Part shown: piece after piece, positions 54,797-64,000 of the stretch
How positions within the stretch are numbered: position 1 is the first letter of the stretch
How the letters are laid out: each line of letters begins with the position of its first letter
DNA from: Flaveria trinervia
Lineage: Eukaryota > Streptophyta > Magnoliopsida > Asterales > Asteraceae
Reading direction: 5' to 3'
Length of the DNA stretch: 64,000 nucleotides
Assembly: GCA_025506515.1 (NCBI GenBank)
Contig: CM046453.1
Span: 31,559,845 to 31,623,844, forward strand
Position numbers and translations under genes: made by a program
The notes under the pieces: model-generated
Database searches by the model: none
Told to the model about the DNA's origin: nothing
The model's input: the letters and a program-made list of their open reading frames with translations, nothing else

Positions 54797-56369
54797 TTGT
54801 TTAAAGCATCATTTGACGAGTCACAACTTTGGCATAAACGTTTGGGGCACACTAACTTTAAAAATATGAACAAGTTAGTCAAAGGAGACCATGTCATTGG
54901 TCTTCCTAAAAAAGAATTCAATTTTGTTGATCAATGTTCAACATGCCTCAAAGGAAAAGAACACAAATCGTGTCACAAAACCAAGCTGGTGAACACTAAC
55001 AATACCCCATTGTAGTTACTTCACATGGATCTATTTGGACCAACTCATGTAATGAGTATGGGAAAGAAACAGTATTGTTTAGTGATCATTGATGACTTTT
55101 CTCGATTCACATGGGTGTTCTTCCTACTCATAAAAACGAAGCATTCCAAATCATTCAAGAAATTTTCACTAAAAGTGAAAATCAACTTGATCTTAAGGTC
55201 AAAATAATAAGAAGTGATAATGGTACTAAGTTCAAAAATGAGAATATGTGTTCCTTTTGTGCAACCAAAGGCATTGCTCATCAATTCAGTGCAGCAAGAA
55301 CTCCTCAACAAAATGGGGTAGCTGAAAGGAGAAATAGAACACTGATTGAAACAGCAAGAACGATACGAGCCGATGCTAAACTACCAATCACCTTCTGGGC
55401 AGAAGCAGTTAACACATCGTGCTTTGTGCAAAATCGAACATTGACTGTTCAAGAAAGTAAACCTTATAAACTCATCTTCCATAGGAAACATTTATTGGAT
55501 TCCTCAAATCATTTGGTTGTCCAGTCTCAATATTAAACACCCGTGATCATTTGGCAAAATTTTCATCCATGTCTGATGAAGGATTCTTTGTAGGTTATTC
55601 TTCTGTCTCAAAGGCTTATAGAGTGTTCAATCCTAGATTGAACATTATTGATAAATCTACAAATGTTCAATTCAAGGAACATTCGTTTCCCAAATCTACA
55701 AATGGTCCTGACTGGTTATTTGATATTGACACATTTACAAAATCATTTGACCAATTTCACTTGTCTGATGCAGGAAATATACATTCAGGTGATACTTCAT
55801 CAACTGTAGAAAGAAGAGATAATTATCCATTGATTCCACCTACATTTGATGAACATATGAATGAAGATGTTCCTCTTCAAGCTGAATCCATAAGACAACT
55901 GTCACAAAACCTTAGTGTTTCTTCTGAAGAAGGTCCAAGTCTGGTACCATCTCACTCAGATGACTTGTCAAATGAGATCAGAAATCAAAAACAGGCTTCT
56001 CATCCAGTAGAAAGACAAGGTACATCAAATGATGTAAGCAATCTCAGTGCTGCAGAAGAGATAGTAGTTACTGAAACAGAAGTTGACAATCTTCATAATT
56101 CAACAACAATACAAGATGAATGTGCCTCTAACCATAATGAACTGAATGTCTCCAATCTTGATGTAACTATTGCTGGTGACACCATTCTAACCACAAGAAT
56201 ACACAAGAATCATCTAGTTGAAACCATTATTGGTGATCTTAATGAGAGGGTGACTAGAAGCAAGTCTAGTATTGTAAACATCTGTTTGTTTTCATGCTTT
56301 CTATGTCAAACAGTACACAAAAACATCAAAGAGGCACTTCAAGACAATAGTTGGATTGAAGCAATGTAG
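54797..56369 (+). pseudogene. D integrase, broken
   Basis: HHCC: SQLWHKRLGHTNFKNMNKLV and CSTCLKGKEHK. A stop follows at 55013. LLHMDLFGPTHVMSMGKKQY and IDDFSRFTWVFF, then a frameshift near 55120 into KIIRSDNGTKFKNENM and QQNGVAERRNRTLIETARTI. All three acidic residues can be seen across frames. Another shift at about 55530 precedes the C-terminal part MSDEGFFVGYSSVSKAYRVF, and an open, Ser/Asp-rich linker of about 200 residues runs to a TAG at 56367. Confidence 0.85.
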
Positions 56370-57825
56370 GAAGAATTGCTTCAATTCAAGAAGCAAGAAG
56401 TATGGCAACTAGTAGACCTTCCCGAAGGACAATACCCTATCAGTACCAGCTGTTGTACAGGAACAAGACTGATGATAGAGGGATTGTCATCAGAAATAAA
56501 GCAAGACTAGTGGCACAAGGATACACTCAGGAAGAAGGAATTGAGTATGACGAAGTGTTTGCACCTGTTGCTAGACTAGAAGCAATCAAAATCTTTCTTG
56601 CATATTCTGCATCCATGAAATTTATTGTTTATCAAATGGATGTAAAGTGTACCTTTCTGTATGGAAAGATTGCTGAGGAAGTCTATGTGAGTAACCACCT
56701 GGCTTTGAAGATCCAGATTTCCCTCACAGAGTTTACAAGCGTGACAAAGCTCTGTATGGTCTTCATGAAGCACTAAAAAAGTGGTATGAGACTCTATCAT
56801 CCTTTCTTCTTGAACATGGGTATGAAAGAGGAAAGATTGATCAGACTCTCTTTAGAAGAAAAAGAGGAAAAGACATGCTCTTAGTCCAAATCTACGTGGA
56901 TGACATTATATTTGGCTTGACAAACAGGCAACTCTGCAAAGAATTTGAAGACCTTATCCACTCAAAGTTCCAAATGAGTGCTATGGGGGAACTTACCTTC
57001 TTTCTAGGGGTGCAAGTCCAATAGACAGCAGATGGAATCTTCATCAACCAATCAAAATATATAGAAACCATGTTGAAGAAATTTCACTTTGCTGACTGTT
57101 AGTCTATCAGAACTCCTCAGAACTCCTCTAGATACTAAAGTGAAGATTGGACCTGACCCTAAAGGCAAATCACTTGATCAGACTCACTATCGATCAATGA
57201 TAGGTTCACTTATCGATCAATGATAGGTTCACTTATGTTTGGTGTTTGTATGTGTGCTAGATATCAAGCTGATCCAAAAGAATCACATGTGAATGTAGTC
57301 AAGAGCATATTCAGATATCTGAAGGGCAAGCCAGCTCTTGGATTATGGTATCCAAAGGATGGAGAATTCAATCTCTATGCCTACACAGACAGTGATTATG
57401 GAGGATGCAACATCAACAGAAAATCCACTTCTGGCGGTTGTCAATTTCTTGGTCCCAGACTAGTATCCTGGCAATGCAAGAAGCAGACAAATGTGTCTGT
57501 GTCCACAGAAGAAGCCAAGTATATTGCTGCATCAGCATGTTGCTCTCAAGTTCTCTGGATTCAAAACCATATGCTTGATTATGGTTTTAACTTCTTGCAC
57601 ACACCAATTTCCATTGACAACAAAACTATTGTCTTTATAACTAATAATCTAGTTCAGCACTCAACAACAAGACATATTGAAATTAGATATCATATTTTGA
57701 GAGACTGTGCTAAAAAAGGTTTAATCAAATTGATTCAAGTACCAACTGAAAATCAATTAGCTGATTTGTTTACCAAGGCATTTGAACCTACAAGTTTGAA
57801 TTTCTGGTTCAGTCAATTGGCATGA
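56370..57825 (+). pseudogene. D reverse transcriptase/RNase H, broken with tandem duplications
   Basis: RNKTDDRGIVIRNKARLVAQ, EVFAPVARLEAIKIFLAYSA, YQMDVKCTFLYGKIAEEVYV to about 56690. Then in another frame LVQIYVDDIIFGLTN and SAMGELTFFLGVQVQ with stops. At 57191-57236 a 23-bp segment is duplicated in tandem, and the following SRPD block is missing. RNase H is open from 57220: AYTDSDYGGCNINRKSTSGG, SVSTEEAKYIAASACCSQVL, TTRHIEIRYHILRDCAKKGL, ending FTKAFEPTSLNFWF. YVDD is kept. Confidence 0.85.
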
Positions 57826-58783
57826 TTAACCTTGAGTAAAAAACCATGAAAAACATCAAAAACAATTTAAAACATCATAAAACAACAAAAAGAATTCAAG
57901 TTTGATGAAGAAAAGAAGTCTATGGGAAATGATATAATTATAGTCGTTATATCATTCACCAGATATGTTGGTAGGCTCAACTTGGAAGAAAAGATACATG
58001 CAATGATGAGTTAAAGACATATTCAATTGTGAAACACTCATCACAAAGTATACGTATGTATTGGCTTATCTGAATGCATGTATGTATAGTATCCTAAACA
58101 CACCAGGTAATGATACTTTATAAATCTCTTTCACCACATCATGTTTCATCTTTGTTTTGCTAAGCAAAGACCTGATGAAACTTGTACATAGTGCAGATGT
58201 TATGATCCAAAAGATTCCCAATGGGGAACACATCCAAAAATTGGATGAATCAACAAAGTAATACATTCCAAGTGAATGAATAAAAGAATCCTATCATGGA
58301 TCACCTTCCAAAGTGAAGTGAAAAGAATCCGAATGTGGATCAACATGAAAAAGGATCAAACTAAAAGAATCCCAATGAGGATCAGCGAAAATGAGATTTC
58401 ATGACTTAAGTAACCTGGTAAGAAAAGTTGTGAAAAAGTTCTACCATGCATTGTATAAGGAGGGTTGATCATTTTCATGCTTATGCATGTGAGGTACACA
58501 TTGAATAATAATCAACCAAAATAAGATAAAAATCATTCGCATCAAAATATCAACCAGGTTTTGGGTTTAAGAGGACAAACATACCTTCAATCTTCAAATT
58601 CATGATCATGTCCATTTAATCATAAAGGATGCACAAGTGTAATGTAAGACTGATATGATCCCAAAAAAGAGATTTTTCTCTTCATTATTAATAATAATCA
58701 AAATAATATTCAAAAAGTTTTAAATTTTTAAAGTTTCTATCCAAATGTGGACATAAACATTAGGGGGAATAATTTAAAATTTT
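57826..58783 (+). other. D 3' untranslated region with GGATC repeats and polypurine tract
   Basis: No gene. AAAAGAATCC...GGATCA units recur at about 58282, 58321 and 58363, with a looser one near 58199. A polypurine tract AGGGGGAATAA lies at 58762-58772, followed by an AT-rich stretch before a possible LTR start TGAGTGTCC at 58784. Unlike family A there is no second ORF here. Confidence 0.7.
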
Positions 58784-59262
58784 TGAGTGTCCAATTTTTT
58801 GTTTATTAACTTAGTTTTGAAAAACAAAACAAAAAGAATTTTAGTTGGTGTTGTTGCAATAAGTCATACCATTATATCTCAGCTTATGTAGATTCTTAGA
58901 AGCATGATAACTCCAAAAACTGTCAAAATTAGGAAACTTGTATCAATTGTGACATACAAGTCAATCCAAGCAAGAATTGACAACTTCAAAAGTCAATTTC
59001 ATAAGAAAAATCAATCAAAGCCACCTCTTCATAAGATGAATAATCAATTCAATCACATTAACTTTTGATCAAGTTCAAAAGCTAATGCAGGTAAGTGCAT
59101 TGGTTATTGCAGGTGAAGGTAACCCATGCATGAAACTAATGCGGGTAACAATATACATTCAAGTGCAACTAATGCGGACAATGATTTTACTCTACCACAT
59201 TAGTGTGTAAAGTAAATGTGGAATTTACTCTACCGTATTTGCTACAGTTAACAAATGCGGAT
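58784..59262 (+). repeat. D 3' LTR, left part (boundary uncertain)
   Basis: From about 59090 the words AATGCGG and its complement recur as in 29630-29960. Cut by A3 at 59263; the five bases before A3 are CGGAT. The first half does not visibly align with 29499-29630, so the true LTR start is open. Confidence 0.5.
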
Positions 59263-60037
59263 TGTTGGACCAAAAGAACCAATGAGTCTGATCAGAAAAA
59301 CCTCCAAGTCCCACAAACATTACAACTGCCGAAGAAGTTCACAACAACTGAAGACATCAGCTGATTACAAGGTCTGAAGACAAAGTCTGAAGACAAGATC
59401 TGAAGATTTCTACTGAAGACAAGTCTAAAAGTAAAGTACTGAAGACAAAGTCTAAAAGTGAAGTACTGAAGACAAAGTCTGAAGACAAGTCTGAAGCTAT
59501 CAGCTGAAGACAACGTCTGAAGTAAAAGTCTGAAGAACAAGACTGAAGATAAGAGTGAAGACCAGAGTGATCAGTAGTTGTCATAACAGCTGAAGTTATT
59601 AACTTTAGTAGTTGTGATGGTTTTCCTTTTAAGTACTTGTAATTACATTTCAGTAGTTTATAGTTTCAGTAGTTTTAGTTCAGTAGTTTTATGTTCTTGT
59701 ACTTAGCATTCTCTAAGATATGATCAGTTGTTAAGAACATTCTCAGTAGTTTGCATAGTTTCAGTTGTTTGTATAATTCTGTTAGATGTCACTATCAAGT
59801 GACATCAGCAGACGTCACATTCCTTATATAAGGAATGATGTCCTAGTTGTAACGTGTGACATTCAGCGACCACGAAAGCATTTGAATGAAATATTCCTTT
59901 TGTAGAATTCTCTCTCTTAATAACCGTATGCTTTTCTATTGAATATCAATTGAGTTCTTGCTAAATTGTCTAATTCATTGTTCGAATTCCACTGCAATCT
60001 ACTCTAATTGATCAAACTTAGATTACTGATCCTAACA
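59263..60037 (+). repeat. A3 5' LTR (775 bp)
   Basis: TGTTGGACC...CCTAACA. CTGAAG array at about 59320-59560, GACGTCA at 59811-59817 and TTATATAA at 59824-59831. Confidence 0.9.
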
Positions 60038-60039
60038 AA

Positions 60040-60051
60040 TGGTATCAGAAC
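60040..60051 (+). promoter_or_regulatory. Primer binding site of A3 (one change)
   Basis: TGGTATCAGAAC, one base off the exact site in A1 and A2. Confidence 0.85.
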
Positions 60052-60258
60052 TGGTTAATCATTGATCGATCTAACAATGGATCATTGAAACTGCTATTCC
60101 ATATCAAAGTTTGATCGAATTAGTATATTTGCAAGAATGGGTTATAGAGATGATTTCTGCTGCTTTCAGTTATTTGCTTTGAGATTTCTTGGTTCATTTG
60201 AGTTTGTTGTGTTTTGCACTAATGAGTTAAAACTTAATTGAATTGATTGAATCTGAGA

Positions 60259-60749
60259 ATGACTACTCCTTCTAAGACCCCACAATACTGGTCCTCAACC
60301 AAGCCTCTGATGCTGGTTAGGAGTGAGTATAACATATGGCAACAAAGAATGCTCCATCACCTGTCTGTTAACAGTTCGGGTTGTTGGACATCTGTGTACA
60401 TGGTCCACAAGCTATGGTGAACAATCCGGAATCCAACCAATGGTTCCGAAGAAGAAGGAACATACTCAGATGAGGATCGAAAACTGTTTGAGATGGATGC
60501 AAGCACATGGAATTCTAGCCATGGCACTGCCGAATGAAATCTATTCTAGGCTTATGCATCATGAAACTGCTCATGACCTCTGGAATGCATTGAAAGAACA
60601 ATTGGTGGAACATATGAGGTCTTAGCAAACAACAGAGAAATCCTTGCCCAACAATTGAGACATTCTCTCAAAGGAAGGGTGAGACACTGACTCACAGTTT
60701 GAGCGTTTTTCCTGTTTGATCTCTGAGCTGAAAATGGTCAACATGATAC
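60259..60749 (+). pseudogene. A3 gag fragment, broken
   Basis: MTTPS start as in A1 and A2. Many single-base losses. ALPNEIYSRLMHHETAHDLW is recognisable at 60525-60585, and ISELKMV ends at the A4 boundary. The UBN2 reading is clear but not continuous. Confidence 0.8.
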
Positions 60750-61679
60750 TGACAGGATCAGTGATCGCAAGTTGATGTTTATCAGAATATAAACAGCGGA
60801 AACACAAACGAATTAGACAATTGTAGCAAGCAAACAATATATGTAAGCGTAAGATAGCATACGGTTATAGGGAGAGAATATGAATTTCTGATTTTAGGAA
60901 TGTTTATAGATGGAGAATATTTCAATCATCAATCAAACATTCCATTCAATTGCTCATATCGCTCCATGATTACAATTGGTTGTCACTCCTTATATAGAGT
61001 GCAACAGCATGCTGTTATCACGAAAGTGACAACTGGCAGATCCAATACAGAAATAACTAATCTTAACAAACTATGAAATGTTCACAACTACTGGAACATC
61101 AGCAAGTTAGTAAAAATTAAAATACTGAAACTACAACGACTGAAGAACAAGCTCTTCAGCGTTTTACAAAACTACTGAAAATAAAACATAAAAACTATGA
61201 TATCACACTGGAGAAGTACTCTAAGCAGTTGTGACAAAAACTATGAGGTTCAGTACTTGGTCTTCAGACTTTGACCTTCAGGCGTTTCATCAGCTGATGA
61301 CTTCGGAGATATCCTCAGCGATGTCTTCAGTCTTAACTTCTTCAGAAAGTTGTACTGCTACTGTGGTTGTGTTTCAGTTGTGTGATTCTTCAGTCTTTGT
61401 CTTCAGACTTTGTACATCAGTTGTTGATCTTCAGCACTTGTGAACTCTTCAGCTGTGTGCTTCAGTACTTTGGTCTTTCAGCTTCAGCACTTGTGTTCTT
61501 CAGCTGTTGTACTTCAGCACTTTGGTTCTTCAGCTGTTAAGGTCTTCAGCACTTGATCTTCAGCTGTTGAAGTCTTCAGCACTTGTCAAACTACTGATGA
61601 GGCTTTCAGCAGTTGTTGTGATACCGTGTGGGACTTAGAGATTTTCTGATCTTGGCTCATTGGTTCTTTTGGTCCAACA
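60750..61679 (-). repeat. A4 3' LTR (930 bp)
   Basis: Plus strand TGACAGGATCAG...GGTCCAACA. Shares the CTTCAG array (about 61230-61600) and a TATATA box near 60991 with A2, but lacks the TGACGT motif. The ACGACTGAAGA/TCTTCAG hairpin near 61135-61165 is damaged. Confidence 0.85.
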
Positions 61680-61690
61680 AACTCCCCCTG
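61680..61690 (-). promoter_or_regulatory. Polypurine tract of A4
   Basis: CAGGGGGAGTT next to the LTR start, identical to A2. Confidence 0.85.
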
Positions 61691-61894
61691 AACCAATGCA
61701 GCCAAAACCTCTAACTTATTTAAACTCCCACTTATTGATGGCAAAAATGTTGGTCTTTTTCCTTCTTGATCAGTAGAGAAGATGACCCATGTACGCTCCG
61801 GCCTGGGAAGAACCTCAAATATTGTTTGGCAGAGTATGAATGGGAACTCTGTTTTGGGGAACTGGACACAGAGTTGTTATCCCATCCATGAGAT

Positions 61895-64000
61895 TCACTT
61901 CCCCATAATGAGTCTGTACGACTCACGAACATAGGCCTCAAGGAGAACAATTTGTTCCTCTTGAGAGAGTTCTTCAGCTCCTCCTTCGAAGAAGAACTCT
62001 GGACCATAGTACTCTGATAAGTACTTCATGGTCCTGCCATTCTTCAGCTCCACCGTAGTTACCTCCCTGTATACAAATTCATCGGATGGTTGCCTTCAAG
62101 GAGTAACTGGAGCTCATTCTTTTGGATGTCTTCAAGCTTTTTGTATAACAACCCCTTCTTAATCATCTTGTTTTCTAGTAAGGCTTGAGGTGTCTTCTTT
62201 GCTTGGTGAGCTTTCTTGAATTCATCAATGATTTCCCAAGGTGAGACTACAACGGCCAGCATGATGGTAGATTCTATTGTTTTTCGTACTTGGCCGTTGT
62301 ATCTGTGTGGGATAGTTCTTTTATGGATTCTAGAACTCACCCTGGGGTCTGGCCATACTCTCACTCTCTCCCTCTGATACTGAAAGGTGTGTCTGAGAGT
62401 GTACAGCCTTTGAGCATGCCCTTTCATGGCTTGAATAGATGATGACTGAGGAAATTCCTTGTCAACCATCTTCAACAGTTGCTCATCGTGCTGTTTCTGC
62501 TGTTCTTCTTCTTCTATCTTTACTCTGACCATTTCCCTTTGAGAGTCGGGTGTGATCATGGATTGACTCTGGGGCTTTGGTAGCTTCAGAACAGCAGAGA
62601 GTGGCAGACTATCATCTTCATCCTCTTCTTCTACTTCTTCTAGCCTCAACACCCTTCTCTTCTTCTTCTTGGGTGCATCATCGGCTGTTGGTTTAGAGGG
62701 TGAGGGAATTGGTTTTGTGGGTTGTGGTTTTGGTAGTTTTGATGTGGGAATGTTGACAGGCTGTTCTAGCATTTTGGATGTGAGTTTGGCTTTTGACTGT
62801 TTGGCTAGTTCAGTCCTGCTCCCAGCACCAGCTTCATTTAAAACTTCAACAATTAAACCTTTTGTATATTCTTCAGACGAACAGATCTTGGTGGTTATTG
62901 CCAAGATACTGTCCCTGGACCAAGCTTTGATCTCGATCAATGATCTTCCAAGATGTTTTGCTATAAATCTGATCATGATCTCCAGCCTTTCTCTTTCTGA
63001 CACATCATAACTTGACCATCTTGATTGGATTTCTTCAATCTCTAGTCTTCTGATCTCAGAATCAAGTTTTTCAGTGTCATGGCCTTGCCTAAACAACTGA
63101 TCAATGATGTTATCCATTGATCTGCTGTGTTCGGCATCAGCCTCTTTCACCATCAGCTCCAAGGCTTTCTCTTTTTCATCCTTCTTCTTTTTCTTGTATG
63201 TGACATGAAAGTCTTTTGAACTTTCAGTCACTTTCTCCATGGTAGCCTCCTCCTTCTCATTTTCCTTCTCTTTCTCAGTCTCCTCAACCAACTCCTCAGT
63301 TTCCACTACTGTCTCTTCTGTTTCTTCCTCCTTCTCTTTCCTCTTTCTTTTACCTTTCACTGCTGAACTCTCCCCCTTTTTGGGTGCATTGGTTGCAGGG
63401 AATTGAGTAGCAGAAAGTTGTTTGCTCAGAACATTCTCCACCATGGGTTGTAAGACAGAAGAAAGTCTCTCATCAACAGTTTTGATCACCAATTCAGTTA
63501 GCTGTGGGGTGATGAGAGATAGGGGATTTTGAAGGATAGCAGCCAGTTGCTCAGGGGGGTTCTGTCCCTGAGGAATGGTGCCAGAAACAGAGGCAGGTGG
63601 CTGAGATTTTGTGAGTGGTTGTGTGTTTAGGAGACCTTCAGAGGAAGGTGCCATCTGTTGGGTTGATGTGGTGGCAGATGGTCTTACTCCTTGAGAGAGT
63701 TGGTCAAGTAGGTTTTGCAGTCTACTGACTTCCTCCTCTAGGATCGTGTTCTGGGCAAGAACATCATAGAAGAAGCCCAGGTCATCATCAGCATATGCTG
63801 AATCACCTGACCTCCTGCTTGTAGCAGGATATACATGCTCTGGGTGTAGACCAGATGTAGCATGTGCCCCTTTGTCTTGGAACTGGGGACTTCCAGCCTC
63901 AGGACGTTGTCCTTCATCGGCTGTTGCCTCTAGGGAGGTCTTAGCAATGTTACCAGCCTCACTGGTCATGTGCTGAGTCAGAGAGGAGGTGGCAGCCTCA
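61895..64000 (-). pseudogene. A4 aORF, best preserved copy, one frameshift, N-terminus outside window
   Basis: Open without stop from the right edge to about 62090, over 630 codons. Visible in order: DDDLGFFYDVLAQN and ILEEEVSRLQNLLDQL (coiled coil), a Pro/Gln linker, KGKRKRKEKEEE with a long Glu/Lys stretch, KKKKKDEKEKALELMVKEAD, SRSMDNIIDQLFRQGHDTEK, EIRRLEIEEIQSRWSSYDVS, RERLEIMIRFIAKHLGRSLI, KAWSRDSILAITTKICSSEE, KKKKRRVLRLEEVEEEDEDD, HAQRLYTLRHTFQYQRERVR, VWPDPR. A one-base loss near 62088 separates the last 60 residues, which end YRLIMGK-stop at 61895. No signal peptide or membrane segment in the visible part. Confidence 0.85.

Larger units (their letters stand above)
52029..59262 (+). 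mobile_element. D: copia element, right part
   Basis: Continuation of 29499-31378 after A2: rest of gag, pol, a 3' untranslated region and the start of the 3' LTR, which is cut at 59262 by A3. The rest of the LTR may lie beyond the window. Numerous stops show it is the oldest copia element here, as nesting also requires. Confidence 0.85.
59263..60749 (+). mobile_element. A3: copia family A, 5' LTR and start of gag, interrupted by A4
   Basis: LTR 59263-60037, primer site and gag to 60749 on the plus strand. Close to A1 in layout. Its rest lies beyond A4 and outside the window. Confidence 0.85.
60750..64000 (-). mobile_element. A4: copia family A subtype, 3' LTR and aORF, continues past window
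   Basis: Minus strand: LTR 61679-60750, polypurine tract and aORF running off the right edge. Inserted in A3 gag. GATAC at 60745-60749 would be one copy of its target duplication. The other end is outside the window. Confidence 0.85.

Noticed and set aside
61231..61443. Plus-strand open frame of 70 codons
   Set aside because: Antisense to the A4 LTR and made of the CTTCAG array.
1..64000. Host protein-coding genes, tRNA or rRNA genes
   Set aside because: Every substantial reading frame could be placed in a retrotransposon or explained as a shadow; no tRNA-like or rRNA-like stretch was recognised by eye, though a covariance search was not possible.

Overview
This window is plant nuclear DNA made almost entirely of retrotransposons. 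I see no host gene, tRNA or rRNA gene. The initiator-Met primer binding sites, the LTR families and the extra ORF downstream of RNase H in the largest family suggest a eudicot, probably Asteraceae. That placement rests on remembered similarity and not on a search.

Layout from left to right. 1-2990 is an L1-type LINE on the minus strand (ORF1 with a DUF4283-like domain and zinc knuckle, then the start of the ORF2 endonuclease), cut by the window edge. 2991-4276 is a decayed Ty1/copia remnant with an LTR and primer site. 4277-5086 is AT-rich spacer. 5087-6713 plus 18869-19072 is one plus-strand gypsy LTR split by a complete 12.15-kb copia element (A1, 6714-18863, target duplication ATAAT). 19072-20380 is an old minus-strand gypsy remnant with a reverse transcriptase fragment. 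20381-22499 is the LTR and leader of a plus-strand copia element (C2). 22500-29498 is a minus-strand chromovirus-type gypsy element (G1) with many inactivating changes. A plus-strand copia element (D) starts near 29499 and resumes at 52029-59262. Its gag gene is split by the 20.65-kb minus-strand insertion A2 (31379-52028, target duplication TCCTT). A2 is itself split in gag by C1 (40592-48795, target duplication GGAGT). The 3' LTR of D is hit by plus-strand A3 (59263 onward), whose gag is hit by minus-strand A4 (60750 to the window end).

Family A (A1-A4) has the usual gag, protease, integrase and reverse transcriptase/RNase H order. It then has a spacer of hairpin repeats and a second long ORF of about 1,100 codons (here aORF). 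Three copies of the aORF are visible; the one in A4 is best preserved. The short word CTGAAG/CTTCAG and palindromes built on it recur in the LTRs, the spacer and part of gag of family A. I suggest, as a hypothesis only, that the aORF protein recognises this dispersed motif, in the way VANC anti-silencing proteins recognise motifs in VANDAL transposons. Family C has a different signature, a 22-bp motif repeated two or three times in the leader before gag. Family D has arrays of GCGGAA palindromes in its LTR and three tandem zinc-knuckle units in gag.

Nesting gives relative ages: D is older than A2, which is older than C1; D is older than A3, which is older than A4; and the plus-strand gypsy LTR is older than A1. 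C1 is the youngest and nearly intact. No element is fully intact over its whole coding length.
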